A DNA stretch of 59,040 nt from an uncultured Lachnospiraceae bacterium (GCA_946558695.1 CAMNTQ010000017.1:1-59040), one strand, 5' to 3'. Positions 42,247-51,342 are shown, counted from the first letter of the stretch. The notes: a model not told the origin generated them from the sequence alone. Translations and numbers: made by a program.

Positions 42247-44157
42247 TTAGGATTTCTTATTATCCAATCCCTGCTGCCCGACGACCGGTTTCGACTGTTC
42301 TTTTAATTCATCCTCTTTCGGAATGGAGCCAATGACATTTTCCGCCAGCCAATCCATCTCAACAATTGCCTCCGGCGACAAGGTACTGTAAGGATGATCC
42401 TGTACGATACCGTCCTGAGAATACAGTATTCCGGAAAATGGGTTAAACTCTCCGGTGCAGATCGTTTTTTTCAAAAGCTCCACAAGGCGCTTCGTACCGA
42501 TCGGAAGATTCTGAGAACAGATCACATCCGCAACTCCCGACGACATACCCCACCAGTAGTTGATCGCCTTTGTCGTTGACGGATCGTCGTCATATTTCCA
42601 TGTTCCTTCCATAATCGTCCGAATCAGCTTTTCATAAAAGACTCCCCACTGCCATACCGGCATTGCAAGACTTTTAGGATATCCTTCCACCATCTCAAAT
42701 ATGCCGAAATATCTAGAAGCATCCTCCGGAATCACCATGTCCTTTCCAGATATGACAGATGCGTCACTGTTTTTTGAATTCCACAAAGCATCGTTATCCT
42801 TTTTCGCGCTCCAATCCAGATAAACTACCGCCCTCGGATTGATCATCTTCGCCCCCAGCGCAAATGCGTTGATGTTTGCGATGGTTCCGAATATCGGATA
42901 ATCTGCAATATAGGCAAGCTTATCATTTTTTGCCATTGCTCCTGCAATGGCGCCCATCAAAAATTTCGCCTCATGCATTCTTGCGTAATAGGTTCTGATA
43001 TACCGGTGAGAGGTATTCAGCGAACAATTCAGGATCCGTACCTTCGGATAGGCAATCGCAGCCTTAACACTTGCATTTGCAAAAGACGGCGTTGTGGTAA
43101 AGATCAGGTTGCACCCTTCGTTGATCGCCTCCTCCAGCGTATCCTCTATCGTATCCAGCGTCACATCCTCATAACATACCGTGGAGACTTCCGTCGGGAA
43201 TTTCTGCTCCAGATGAAGCCTTCCAAGCTCATGGGCATAAGTCCACGCAGACGTCATCGGGGACTTTGCGTAGATGAACGCCGCCTTAAGCTTGACCGCA
43301 TTGCCCGTCAAAAGCTTTTCGAGAAGAGTCTTCTCCTTCTCTGTCGGATCCATCTTAAGTTCGATCTCCCGATCCTCCTGTAAAAGTTCAAACTCCTCCC
43401 AGCTTTTCTGCACCAGTGTCTTCAGTTCGCTGGTTGTTAGATTTCCCAGACTCTTATAATCATGCACTTCGATAAACGCAAGAAATGCATCTCCCGGCGT
43501 ACATCTCAGATTATCCTTATTATTCGCCTGAAATTCCATCAGAAAACGCGTGTAAATGGAACTGAACGTCAGCTTATCATCGTCGCTCCACACTTCTTTC
43601 GGCTTCTTTCCCACCAGCTTTTGAAGCTTTTCAAAGCTTCCTTCCTCAGAAAACCAGATATAATTGACTTTGGAAAGCTCGTAAAAGTCCATAAACTCAT
43701 AGTAGATGTTGTTCTCTTTCTCCCCGGTTCTTCTCGGAATGATCCGGGTAACATTGCCCGGAATGGATACAACATCAAAATATTTCAGTACACTGACACG
43801 CTTATTGCCTTCAAGGACATAGAACTGATTCATGTATTCATAAGCCTTAATCGGATCCCTGATTCCCTCTTCCTCGTGGCTTTTGCACAGATTGATCCAC
43901 TTCTGCGAAAATTCTGTCCCTGACTTCAAGATCGGCATGAAATTCGCTGCAAAAGCGCTGCTCCTTCCGCCGGTCTTTGTCCCTACGATCTGATTCACCG
44001 GAATCTGCACCAACCCCAACGGGACCTCCGAATAAGAACCCTTTACAGGCAATATATCATCAAGCACCTGCAAGGTAGGCTGCATTCCCTTCATCATCCG
44101 GTACTGATACTCTTTTTTCCCTAATTTATATGCTTTGCTGTAATCTTCTGAAGCCAT
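42247..44157 (-). CDS. ParB/sulfiredoxin-like domain fused to a BMP-family solute-binding domain
   Basis: 636 residues from the ATG at 44157 (AAAGGAGG, 5-6 base spacer). Residues ~40-140 resemble a ParB/Srx-type domain: VPLGLVQIPVNQIVG, then AYEYMNQFYVLEGNKRVSVL. The C-terminal half (from ~300: LKAAFIYAKSPMTSAWTYAHE, FTTTPSFANASVKAA, YYARMHEAKFLMGAIAG, LAYIADYPIFGTIANINAFALGA) is a periplasmic-binding-protein fold of the BMP type that normally binds nucleosides or similar ligands outside the cell. There is no signal peptide or lipobox and no adjacent transporter, so this is probably a cytosolic ligand sensor. Confidence 0.8.
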   Translation of the reverse strand: MASEDYSKAYKLGKKEYQYRMMKGMQPTLQVLDDILPVKGSYSEVPLGLVQIPVNQIVGTKTGGRSSAFAANFMPILKSGTEFSQKWINLCKSHEEEGIRDPIKAYEYMNQFYVLEGNKRVSVLKYFDVVSIPGNVTRIIPRRTGEKENNIYYEFMDFYELSKVNYIWFSEEGSFEKLQKLVGKKPKEVWSDDDKLTFSSIYTRFLMEFQANNKDNLRCTPGDAFLAFIEVHDYKSLGNLTTSELKTLVQKSWEEFELLQEDREIELKMDPTEKEKTLLEKLLTGNAVKLKAAFIYAKSPMTSAWTYAHELGRLHLEQKFPTEVSTVCYEDVTLDTIEDTLEEAINEGCNLIFTTTPSFANASVKAAIAYPKVRILNCSLNTSHRYIRTYYARMHEAKFLMGAIAGAMAKNDKLAYIADYPIFGTIANINAFALGAKMINPRAVVYLDWSAKKDNDALWNSKNSDASVISGKDMVIPEDASRYFGIFEMVEGYPKSLAMPVWQWGVFYEKLIRTIMEGTWKYDDDPSTTKAINYWWGMSSGVADVICSQNLPIGTKRLVELLKKTICTGEFNPFSGILYSQDGIVQDHPYSTLSPEAIVEMDWLAENVIGSIPKEDELKEQSKPVVGQQGLDNKKS

Positions 44158-44223
44158 AAAATCCTCCTTTATGCTTATTGAGGTTAACATTTTTTGTTCT
44201 TTTGCAATTTCACAATTTGGCTT

Positions 44224-44253
44224 ATTATACACCATCACGCAACGAAATAACAA
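44224..44253 (-). promoter_or_regulatory. Promoter for the ParB-like/BMP gene
   Basis: On the minus strand TTGTTA (44253-44248) and TATAAT (44229-44224) with an 18-base spacer; the -10 is about 67 bases upstream of the ATG at 44157. Confidence 0.5.
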
Positions 44254-44302
44254 TGAGAATAATACATGGATTTTTTGCTATATTTACACATATTGCACAA
44301 AA

Positions 44303-44342
44303 ATACGGATGCGAAAGAAGATTGCTCTTTCTGCATCCGTAT
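44303..44342 (-). terminator. Terminator after the flavin-binding protein gene
   Basis: A long stem: ATACGGATGC with GCATCCGTAT plus AGAAAGA with TCTTTC, closing at a 7-base loop, with UUUU following on the minus strand (44302-44299). It lies directly after the stop at 44347. Confidence 0.8.
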
Positions 44343-44346
44343 CTCA

Positions 44347-44832
44347 TCACCTTTTATCGTACTGCCGGACTTCAACATCCTTTTTTTCAAAATCAATGAA
44401 TAGCTGGAACGCATACCCGTCGTCGCTTGTATCCCAGATTTCCACATACTTTGGGGATACCTCGATCAAAATCTCCGTATCCTCGTGGCTGTACTTGTTA
44501 TAGCTCTGCCATAAGTATTTTTTATATCCCTTTGCGAATACCTGTCCCGGCTCCTTGGCCACAAGCCCTTTATTCTCAGCCGTGCCTTCCACCTGAATAC
44601 CGCTCCAGCACAGAGCCACGTTGGGATTTTCAAGAAGCTGCTTTGTCTTTCGGAAATTCTTGTCCGTCTTAAACCAAATCTTTTCATCGTAAAACAGACA
44701 GCTTACATTGCGCACCATCACATAGTCGTCCTTGCTGGAGGCAAGCGCCATGATCTGGCTGTTTCCAAGCATCTCAAACATGCGGCTTACCGCCTGTTCG
44801 TAAGTGATATCCTTATTCAATACAAATTTCAT
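44347..44832 (-). CDS. Pyridoxamine 5'-phosphate oxidase-family flavin protein
   Basis: 161 residues. Split-barrel fold with QIMALASSKDDYVMVRNVSCLFYDEKIWFKTD and KTKQLLENPNVALCWSGIQVEGTAE, typical of small FMN-binding PNPOx-like proteins. Catalytic function of this group is generally unknown; many bind FMN, F420 or haem. It precedes a riboflavin transporter gene on the opposite side of a short gap, in the same direction. The DNA has a terminator immediately downstream. Confidence 0.8.
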   Translation of the reverse strand: MKFVLNKDITYEQAVSRMFEMLGNSQIMALASSKDDYVMVRNVSCLFYDEKIWFKTDKNFRKTKQLLENPNVALCWSGIQVEGTAENKGLVAKEPGQVFAKGYKKYLWQSYNKYSHEDTEILIEVSPKYVEIWDTSDDGYAFQLFIDFEKKDVEVRQYDKR

Positions 44833-44924
44833 AGTTTGTTCCTTTCATCATCTTTCTTTTCGGCCGCCGTTTCCTTTGCTTACAGGCCCCTCTTTCCGGC
44901 TTCTTACCTGCCGCCGCCGGCTTT

Positions 44925-45587
44925 CTATCTGCTGATAATGCCCCTGATCAGCTTGCTCAGTCTCTTGTACACAATAAATGTCACAATGGAAGTCACGCCA
45001 TATTTGATCAGATTAAACGGCAGAATGCCGAACAACGCCATAGTCATTACATTCTTCATCGCCGGGTTTACCGCGGTGCACATACCGATAATATCATCCA
45101 TCGTCATTCCAAATAATTTCACATAGAATGGAATGATGAGATACAAGTTCGTAAAGACCGCTACGACCGACACAAATACCGTACTGACCGCCATCCCTGC
45201 CGCCGCCGTCTTTTTCGTCTTATTTCTGTGATAGACAAAAAGAGCCGGAAGCACATAACAGGAACTTAAGATAAAGTTCTGAATCTCACCGGTTCCCAAA
45301 GAGAATGAACCCTGTATCACAAGCTGCAGCATGATTTTTACGATGATAATACAGACAGCCGCAAAAGGTCCGAACATAAATCCGCCCATCATCTCCATCA
45401 GCCCCGATAAGTCAAAGGACATAAACGGAGGCATAAAGGGAATCGGAAAACGGAACAGCATCAGCACCGCGCTCACCGCACCCATCAGCCCTACAAAGGC
45501 GATCGTTCTCACCTTCATGCGGGAGTCCGCGCCTGAGCGCACTGCTCTTTTTCCTGTTACATTTGTTGTTTCATTTAACTGGTTCAT
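44925..45587 (-). CDS. ribU: Riboflavin ECF transporter S component RibU
   Basis: 220 residues with five or six membrane segments. TIAFVGLMGAVSAVLMLFRFPIPF and FDLSGLMEMMGGFMFGPFAAVCIIIVK match the RibU family. The decisive evidence is the FMN riboswitch in its leader (45717-45846). It is the substrate-binding membrane part of an energy-coupling factor transporter; the ATPase-T module is encoded elsewhere. AAAGGAG lies eight bases before the ATG. Confidence 0.93.
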   Translation of the reverse strand: MNQLNETTNVTGKRAVRSGADSRMKVRTIAFVGLMGAVSAVLMLFRFPIPFMPPFMSFDLSGLMEMMGGFMFGPFAAVCIIIVKIMLQLVIQGSFSLGTGEIQNFILSSCYVLPALFVYHRNKTKKTAAAGMAVSTVFVSVVAVFTNLYLIIPFYVKLFGMTMDDIIGMCTAVNPAMKNVMTMALFGILPFNLIKYGVTSIVTFIVYKRLSKLIRGIISR

Positions 45588-45676
45588 ACTGAATCTCCTT
45601 TCTTCGGGGCATCCGCCAGTTCATCTCTTTCCGCTCGGAAAGCATACAGATTCCCCTCGCACAAAAATGAAAATAA

Positions 45677-45700
45677 CCCGCAACAAATAATTGTCCCGGG
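45677..45700 (-). terminator. Terminator of the FMN riboswitch platform
   Basis: On the minus strand CCCGGGACAA pairs with UUGUUGCGGG (one mismatch) around a UUAU loop, followed by a U-rich run. Sits between the riboswitch and ribU, so FMN binding would favour it and stop transcription. Confidence 0.75.
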
Positions 45701-45716
45701 CGCAAATGCAGAAAAT

Positions 45717-45846
45717 GTCTTTTCTCATCCGGACTATACCGTCGGTTCCGGAATTCATGCCGTTCAAAACACGTCACCGGATCAGCCGCCAAAGCGGGTC
45801 ATGGACTATACCATCGGTAGGGACTTCCACCCTGCCACAAAGACTT
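45717..45846 (-). ncRNA. FMN riboswitch (RFN element)
   Basis: On the minus strand the conserved parts occur in order: GGCAGGGTG, GAAGTCCCTACCGATGGTA, TAGTCCATGACCCGC, GGCGGCTGATCCGGTG, GAATTCCGGAACCGACGGTA, TAGTCCGGATGAGAAAAGA. These match the FMN aptamer pattern including the closing helix (AGTCTTT near 45846 with AAAGACA near 45717). It regulates ribU. Confidence 0.95.
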
Positions 45847-45901
45847 TCATATTCAGTTTTAACATTGAATAGAGATTGCAGTAACATCATCTGCTTTGTC
45901 T

Positions 45902-45930
45902 ATTATAATCCTGTACCGCATGATTGTAAA
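45902..45930 (-). promoter_or_regulatory. Promoter for ribU
   Basis: On the minus strand TTTACA (45930-45925) and TATAAT (45907-45902) spaced by 17 bases, about 55 bases upstream of the riboswitch. Confidence 0.6.
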
Positions 45931-45961
45931 TAGGGAAAAAGAAATTTTACGTAATAGGCGG

Positions 45962-46693
45962 TTACGGTTCCCTCACACGCCATTCGCATCCGCATACGAT
46001 AACCGTCCCGTTCTCTACCCTGAACTTTACTTCTCTCCCTGCGTACGCCATACCGTAAACTCTGTCTGGATCATCCTGATAGGAGGGTCTGGGATCCTGC
46101 GACAGAATCTCTTCTAAAACCGGAAGTTCCGCCTGTCCGAACATCTCCCGGCACTGTTTGGAAAATACGACTTTCAATCGATAGTTTTTCCGCTCCTGCG
46201 CAAATCCGCCTGCCGCCTCCGGATAAGCATCCACATAGGGAAGATAGGGCTTTATATCGTAGATAGGAGTTTTGTCCATCAGATCCGCCCCTGTCACATA
46301 AAGTACCGGCCCGTATTCTGCACTTATCTCTACACCGTCCAGACGCACGCAGGACAGCCCAATGGGATTGGGACGAAACGGCGAGCGTGTCGCAAACACG
46401 CCCACCCGCTCATTTCCTCCAAGCCTCGGCGGACGCACCGTCGGACTCCACCGATCCCTTATGGACTCTGAAAACTCCCACAGAATCCAAAGATGGGAGT
46501 AATTCTCGATTCCGCGCGCCGCCTCCGCACTTCGGTACGTTTTCTCGAATATAATCCGTCCTTTCACGGCCGCAAGCCCGCTCTGTCTGGGAATCCCGAA
46601 CTTCTCCGGAAAATCCGTCCTTATATGCGCGATCCGGTGAAAGGTAATCTCTTCCTTCTTTAAAGCTTCAGCCCGCGATACCGATTGATACAT
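45962..46693 (-). CDS. trmO: tRNA (N6-threonylcarbamoyladenosine37-N6)-methyltransferase TrmO
   Basis: 243 residues. The VirR/TsaA beta-barrel core: HRIAHIRTDFPEKFGIPRQSG, SHLWILWEFS, GVFATRSPFRPNPIGLS, and LYVTGADLMDKTPIYDIKPYLPYVD. It methylates t6A37 in tRNA-Thr using S-adenosylmethionine. The start overlaps the ABC-class ATPase gene by 34 bp, with GGAAGAG upstream. The C-terminal extension (residues ~160-243) is the usual second domain. Confidence 0.93.
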   Translation of the reverse strand: MYQSVSRAEALKKEEITFHRIAHIRTDFPEKFGIPRQSGLAAVKGRIIFEKTYRSAEAARGIENYSHLWILWEFSESIRDRWSPTVRPPRLGGNERVGVFATRSPFRPNPIGLSCVRLDGVEISAEYGPVLYVTGADLMDKTPIYDIKPYLPYVDAYPEAAGGFAQERKNYRLKVVFSKQCREMFGQAELPVLEEILSQDPRPSYQDDPDRVYGMAYAGREVKFRVENGTVIVCGCEWRVREP

Positions 46694-48378
46694 GCAAAGA
46701 TCTCTTCCTTTCTCGGCATTGCAAGATTGCCCGGTATGTCGCCTGCATTTCTCACATCTTTTCCCACGGCCGCCGAAAACCCGTTTTTCTCCATCTGAGT
46801 AAGCAGCAGTTGAATCTGCTCCTGCACAGTCTTCTTCCCGTCAAAACTCTCTTCTTCCATCCGTTTTAAAATATAGCCAAGACAGGTAAGCTGCTCGCTG
46901 TCCGCTAATTGCTCCACATAGCGGAGATCCACCGTATCATGGCTAAGCTGCACGCCGTCCTTTCCCATCGTCTTGATCTTGATACGTCCCTTATGGAACA
47001 CGCCCGGATTCTTTTTCGGCCTTCTTACATACTGAGGCTTTGGCATACCGTCCTGCGGATAGGAAAGTCCCGGATACTCTGCCGCGGCCTCCTTTGCCGC
47101 CTCCGTGATATCCTTCGGCACATAGCGGTCCATCTGTATGATCTTATCCGCCACCTGAAAATAAGCGCCTGAGCTTCCCGCCACAAGCACGGTGGAAATA
47201 CCGAACCGCTCATACAGGGCGCCCATCCGCTCAATAAACGGCGTGATCGGCTCCATATTACGGTGAATGACTCTCTGCATCAGCTCATCCCGCACCATGA
47301 AATTCGTAGCAGAAGTATCCTCATCAATAAAAAATGCACTGGCTCCTGCCTCCATAGCCTCCACCACATTGGCCGCCTGAGAGGTGCTTCCGCTGGCATC
47401 CTCTGTATAGAATGCTTTCGTATCCTTTTTATTCGGCAGATCATTTATGAACATAGAAATATCTGTATGTTTAATACTTCTGCCGTCCTCCGCGCGAATC
47501 TTCACCGCCGCGGCATCCGTTGCGATATATTCTCTCCCGTCTCCTGCTATGTGCGGATAGACACACATCTCAAGCGCCTTTAGAAGAGTGGACTTTCCGT
47601 GATATCCGCCGCCCACGATAAGCGTGATCCCTTTCTTTATCCCCATTCCGGATATCTCTCCCTTATAGGGAAGCTTCATCGTCACACGCATGGACTTTGG
47701 CGAGGCAAACGCCACCGCCCCTTTCATCGGACGCTGGGAGATTCCCGACTCTCTCGGCAGGATGGAACCGTCGGCCACGAAAGCAACAAGACCTCTGGCA
47801 TCAAGCTCCTTCCTAATATATTCCTGATCCTCTGAAAGCTCCATCACCCGCTCCGCCTTCCGTTTATCCATATTCTGGTACAACAATGACTGCTCCGCGC
47901 ATTCCGGCAGAAAATCAAACAGGATCTTGATTAGTTCCCTCGCATTGATGGTCCTTCCATTAGCTGGAAATCCCGCCTCAAACCGCACGATGATGTCACC
48001 GTTGGCCGGATTTACGGTGCAGGCGCTCCGTTCTAAGACCTCCTGTCCGCATCTCGTTACCGAAAGGATTCCGCTCTTGCCGGAGCCTTTTGCCTGAAAA
48101 GAATATTTTCTCGCCTGCTCCTCGAACAGCCTCGTCAAATGATCCTGCAGCGCAATCCTCTTATGCTTTTTATCATAAAGCCTGTCCGGGAGCCCGGCTG
48201 TTTTTCCCGAGACTTCTATATGAAGCTTTGACGGCGCCGCAAAGGGATCGCCCTGCACGTGATCAATGCACAGGATATATTTTCCAAAGCGGTAACTCCC
48301 CTTCGTTCCTTTGTATGCCGGATACCCCTTTCTGTCAATGTTAAATAACAACTGCTTTAAGTCGTTTGCTGTATTCAT
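46660..48378 (-). CDS. ABC-class P-loop ATPase (COG3044 family)
   Basis: 572 residues. An N-terminal region (RFGKYILCIDHVQGDPFA near 30) and a P-loop domain with LIVGGGYHGKSTLL near 247, SGSTSQAANVVEAMEAGASAFFIDEDTSATNFM (signature and Walker B), then a C-terminal helical part. COG3044 proteins are related to ABC ATPases but lack a transporter partner; cellular function is unknown. It precedes trmO in the same transcript; the gene order may hint at RNA work but is not proof. Confidence 0.88.
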   Translation of the reverse strand: MNTANDLKQLLFNIDRKGYPAYKGTKGSYRFGKYILCIDHVQGDPFAAPSKLHIEVSGKTAGLPDRLYDKKHKRIALQDHLTRLFEEQARKYSFQAKGSGKSGILSVTRCGQEVLERSACTVNPANGDIIVRFEAGFPANGRTINARELIKILFDFLPECAEQSLLYQNMDKRKAERVMELSEDQEYIRKELDARGLVAFVADGSILPRESGISQRPMKGAVAFASPKSMRVTMKLPYKGEISGMGIKKGITLIVGGGYHGKSTLLKALEMCVYPHIAGDGREYIATDAAAVKIRAEDGRSIKHTDISMFINDLPNKKDTKAFYTEDASGSTSQAANVVEAMEAGASAFFIDEDTSATNFMVRDELMQRVIHRNMEPITPFIERMGALYERFGISTVLVAGSSGAYFQVADKIIQMDRYVPKDITEAAKEAAAEYPGLSYPQDGMPKPQYVRRPKKNPGVFHKGRIKIKTMGKDGVQLSHDTVDLRYVEQLADSEQLTCLGYILKRMEEESFDGKKTVQEQIQLLLTQMEKNGFSAAVGKDVRNAGDIPGNLAMPRKEEIFACINRYRGLKL

Positions 48379-48410
48379 CGGTATTACTCCCTTCCTGTTT
48401 TTGCATCATA

Positions 48411-49112
48411 TCAATATGCTTTTGCCTCTGCTCTTGACATCCAGAAATGGATGCCCGTGGTGGAATCCTGCCATCGGTCTTCGTTAAAGTTCTTTACTTC
48501 CACCCACTCGCCTTTCTTGTAAACAAAATTCTCGTCCACCAAAGACCATGCCTCGTCAAAATTCTGAGTAAAATCAAAAGTTTTAATCGTCAGCACCTTC
48601 GCCTTGCTGCAGCGGCAGGAAGGCAAAGTAGCAGAAGTTCTCTTTGCATCCGCCGGAATTAAAAGCTGCACCATACGGTCGTTGACACATTTTTTATATC
48701 CCAAAAATGCGCCCTCTTCTGGGCAGTGGAGCCGGAACCACTGCGTTCCCTCATTAGACACGATTCCTTCCAGATTGGCGAACTCCAGCACCGCCCCAAA
48801 AAGATTCGCATCTTCTATGTTACATCCCTGCATATCACAGTAGCGGAAGGATGCCGTCACCATTCTGGCATTCTTAAAGTTCGCGCCCTTCATAGGACAG
48901 CCGTCAAACAGCGCATTTTCCACCGAACTGTTCTCAAAATTCACTTCATCCAGCACTGTATTCTGAAAAGAGCTGAGCGTAAAATCCATATTGCTAAGGT
49001 CCGTCCCTCTAAGATCCATATCCCAGATTTCCTTCTCAACAAATGAAAGCCGCTCCCCCGCTCTGCGGGCCGCGAGAGCCTCTCTAAAGTCTTTCTCAGA
49101 TATCCGTTCCAT
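48411..49112 (-). CDS. Pentapeptide-repeat protein with DUF5758-like C-terminus
   Basis: 233 residues. Residues ~30-115 are a run of A(D/N)LXX-like units (LRGTDLSNMDF, ALFDGCPMKGANFKNARM, CNIEDANLFGAVLEFANLEG). The rest reads CPEEGAFLGYKKC, LLIPADAKRTSATL, CRCSKAKVL, which resembles DUF5758. Right-handed quadrilateral helices usually mediate protein contacts. The function here is not known. AGGAGG precedes the ATG. Confidence 0.8.
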   Translation of the reverse strand: MERISEKDFREALAARRAGERLSFVEKEIWDMDLRGTDLSNMDFTLSSFQNTVLDEVNFENSSVENALFDGCPMKGANFKNARMVTASFRYCDMQGCNIEDANLFGAVLEFANLEGIVSNEGTQWFRLHCPEEGAFLGYKKCVNDRMVQLLIPADAKRTSATLPSCRCSKAKVLTIKTFDFTQNFDEAWSLVDENFVYKKGEWVEVKNFNEDRWQDSTTGIHFWMSRAEAKAY

Positions 49113-49197
49113 TCAAACCGCCTCCTGCTATCTAAATCCTGTTCAAATTTTTCCAACCGTACAGGCAGAATTTTCCCCGGACGGCACACAGGCTCCC

Positions 49198-49740
49198 CTA
49201 CAGGTCTACAATCCTCGCACGGTGGTGAGTATAGGGGAGGAATTTCTTTATCAAATCCTGGGTCTTGATCTTAAGATGCGTCGTATTAATCCCCGTATTG
49301 CATACAAAATACTCTGCCTCTGCCACTTCCTTGTCAAGAATGAGCTGTACATAATCATCCTCGTCATTCAAAAGCCCCACCACACTTGCGGAACCCGGCT
49401 TTGTGCCAAGATGCTCCCACATATGTTCCGGCGTAGCAAACGACATCCGGGATACCCCTAATTTCTTACTGAAGGACGATGTGTCAAATGCCTTCTCTGC
49501 CGGCATCACAAGCAAAAAGAACGTCGTCTTTTTCTGGTTGCATAAAAATACATCCTTGCGCACCGGCGCTCCCATCACCTTGCCGATATCCTCGCACTCT
49601 TCCATAGATGCCGCCGGATCATTGTCCACCCGCTCAAAAGGAATCCCAAGCTTTTTTAGCACTTTATATACTTCCTGCTCAAGCGGAACTCTCTCCTTCA
49701 CATTCTCAGGCGGCGTTGTCACAATCTCACTGATATACAT
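49198..49740 (-). CDS. YbaK/ProX-type aminoacyl-tRNA deacylase
   Basis: 180 residues from the ATG at 49740 (AGGAGG eight bases upstream). The YbaK domain: YKVLKKLGIPFERVDNDPAAS, APVRKDVFLCNQKK, FLLVMPAEKAFD, GVSRMSFATPEHMWEHLG, GSASVVGLLN. It is expected to clear mischarged tRNA-Pro (ProXp-ala-like) in trans. The exact substrate can only be assigned by phylogeny. Confidence 0.88.
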   Translation of the reverse strand: MYISEIVTTPPENVKERVPLEQEVYKVLKKLGIPFERVDNDPAASMEECEDIGKVMGAPVRKDVFLCNQKKTTFFLLVMPAEKAFDTSSFSKKLGVSRMSFATPEHMWEHLGTKPGSASVVGLLNDEDDYVQLILDKEVAEAEYFVCNTGINTTHLKIKTQDLIKKFLPYTHHRARIVDL

Positions 49741-49850
49741 TCTATTTTCCTCCTCTGCCCGCAAACAGCGGTAATATTCTTTCCTATTTTAGCACAGATA
49801 ATATCGGGTTTCCATTTTATTTTCGAAAAATCCGCGCTGTTTTCCTGTCC

Positions 49851-49985
49851 GGTTACTGCTCACTCCGTTCACAGCAGCCTTCGCAAATCCATTTAAAATT
49901 CGCTTCGCGAATGGAATTTGTTCACACCCGAATCACTTTCTCACGTACTTTGCAGTAAATGCAAAGTACTGTGTGAACAGTAACC
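49851..49985. repeat. Composite palindromic intergenic element
   Basis: Outer inverted repeat GGTTACTG (49851-49858) with CAGTAACC (about 49979-49985), then GTTCACA with TGTGAAC inside it, a smaller CATTCGCGAA-type repeat near 49908, and a perfect 10-base stem GTACTTTGCA/TGCAAAGTAC with a 5-base loop near 49945-49970. No coding frame. Such multi-hairpin blocks between genes are often dispersed miniature elements. Confidence 0.6.
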
Positions 49986-49993
49986 CTGTCCGT

Positions 49994-51178
49994 TCAATTT
50001 TCTTCGCACCAGATTTTGAATTCATCCAGCCGCCGGACAAATCCGCTAAACTCCGGCACTGTAAAATCTAATTCCTTATATCTGACCGGATAGATGATTC
50101 CTTTATTGATTAGCTGCGCTCTTGTTGTCGATATAGAAGTCACATCCTTATTCAGATTTTGGGCTATATTGGAAATCATACACGGAAGCTTCCCGCACCT
50201 CACCATTGCAAATACAAATTTTTTATCGCTCTCAGCGCATCTTTCATATCTTACTCTGAAAAATCCACTGTCAAGAGCTTCAAAGAACAGGGAGACTATA
50301 TTTTCAACATCCGAAGCCTCTATGACTTCATTTTCCGCCTTTTGATATACAATCTGACATAATTGCTGAAGAAAAAATGGGCAGCCTTTCGTTATATCAA
50401 TGATTTTACATATAGCCTCATGGCTGTACGATACGCCAAATCTTTTCGCCGGTTCCTCAATGGCCTTCCCTGACTGTTCTTGTGTCAGCGTGCCAATTTC
50501 TTTGTACAAAAATAACCGTTCGGAATAAGATTTTTCTTCTGACAGCATTTTATAGATTTTGGGCAGCCCCGCCCCTATTACCATTACCGGATATCCCAGT
50601 TGGTTCGCCCGGTGCAGCGCGGCAATCAAAGAGCCCAGTTCTGCCGCTTTCATATACTGAATCTCATCAATAAAAAAGCATATGGGCGTCTCAGATTTAT
50701 ATGCCGTTTCCCCAATGGTAACAAACACATCTGTCAGGCTTTGCGTTAAATTTGCAGAAGTGTATAATTCTCTCTCCTGTACCGACAGGGAAAATGTATT
50801 CTCATTCGGATCAAATGACACAACCAACGCTTTGATCGCGTCTAATGGCTTTTGTATTAGATTCTTAAATTTTTCTTTCGCGCTTACTTTTCTTAAAAAA
50901 GCCTGCGAGCAGGCTGCAATTTGGGAGATAAAATCATTCCTTTCTTCTACCTCTATATGTCTGCAAAAAATCTCCTTATCTTCTGCTATCTTTTGCAGTT
51001 TATTGATAAGGACAGTTTTACCGACGCCTCTCAGTCCGCTGAAGATCATAGATTGCGCAGGTATATTCATCGTAAGCGCCTCAAATATCTGTTCCACATC
51101 TTGTATGTCTTCCTCGCGTCCGGCAAGATACGTCGGCATTAACCCTGCCCCTGGTCTGTATGGATTAATCTTAAACAT
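49994..51178 (-). CDS. STAND-like AAA ATPase with winged-helix C-terminus
   Basis: 394 residues from the ATG at 51178 (GGAGGTGATCCT upstream). N-terminal FKINPYRPG; Walker A GLRGVGKTVLINK near residue 55; Walker B ICFFIDEIQYM near 175; a sensor-like VMVIGAGLP. The C-terminal ~90 residues look like a winged helix (KLPCMISNIAQNLNKDVTSISTT). The group is related to archaeal ATPase and Orc1/Cdc6-like proteins. No partner gene is adjacent. Role unknown. Confidence 0.8.
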   Translation of the reverse strand: MFKINPYRPGAGLMPTYLAGREEDIQDVEQIFEALTMNIPAQSMIFSGLRGVGKTVLINKLQKIAEDKEIFCRHIEVEERNDFISQIAACSQAFLRKVSAKEKFKNLIQKPLDAIKALVVSFDPNENTFSLSVQERELYTSANLTQSLTDVFVTIGETAYKSETPICFFIDEIQYMKAAELGSLIAALHRANQLGYPVMVIGAGLPKIYKMLSEEKSYSERLFLYKEIGTLTQEQSGKAIEEPAKRFGVSYSHEAICKIIDITKGCPFFLQQLCQIVYQKAENEVIEASDVENIVSLFFEALDSGFFRVRYERCAESDKKFVFAMVRCGKLPCMISNIAQNLNKDVTSISTTRAQLINKGIIYPVRYKELDFTVPEFSGFVRRLDEFKIWCEEN

Positions 51179-51270
51179 AGGATCACCTCCAGCCATAGTA
51201 TTACACAACGATACGCAGAAGTCAACTCACTTCCGATTAATATCGCCAAAAAAATCCTATAACTAAATCA

Positions 51271-51299
51271 TTGACAGACTCTTAAGTTTACAATATACT
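51271..51299 (+). promoter_or_regulatory. Promoter for maf
   Basis: TTGACA (51271-51276) and TATACT (51294-51299) with a 17-base spacer; the ATG at 51343 follows 44 bases later. Confidence 0.7.
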
Positions 51300-51342
51300 T
51301 TTACCTGAAATACCAGACCATCAGAAAGGACTTTCAGACAAC

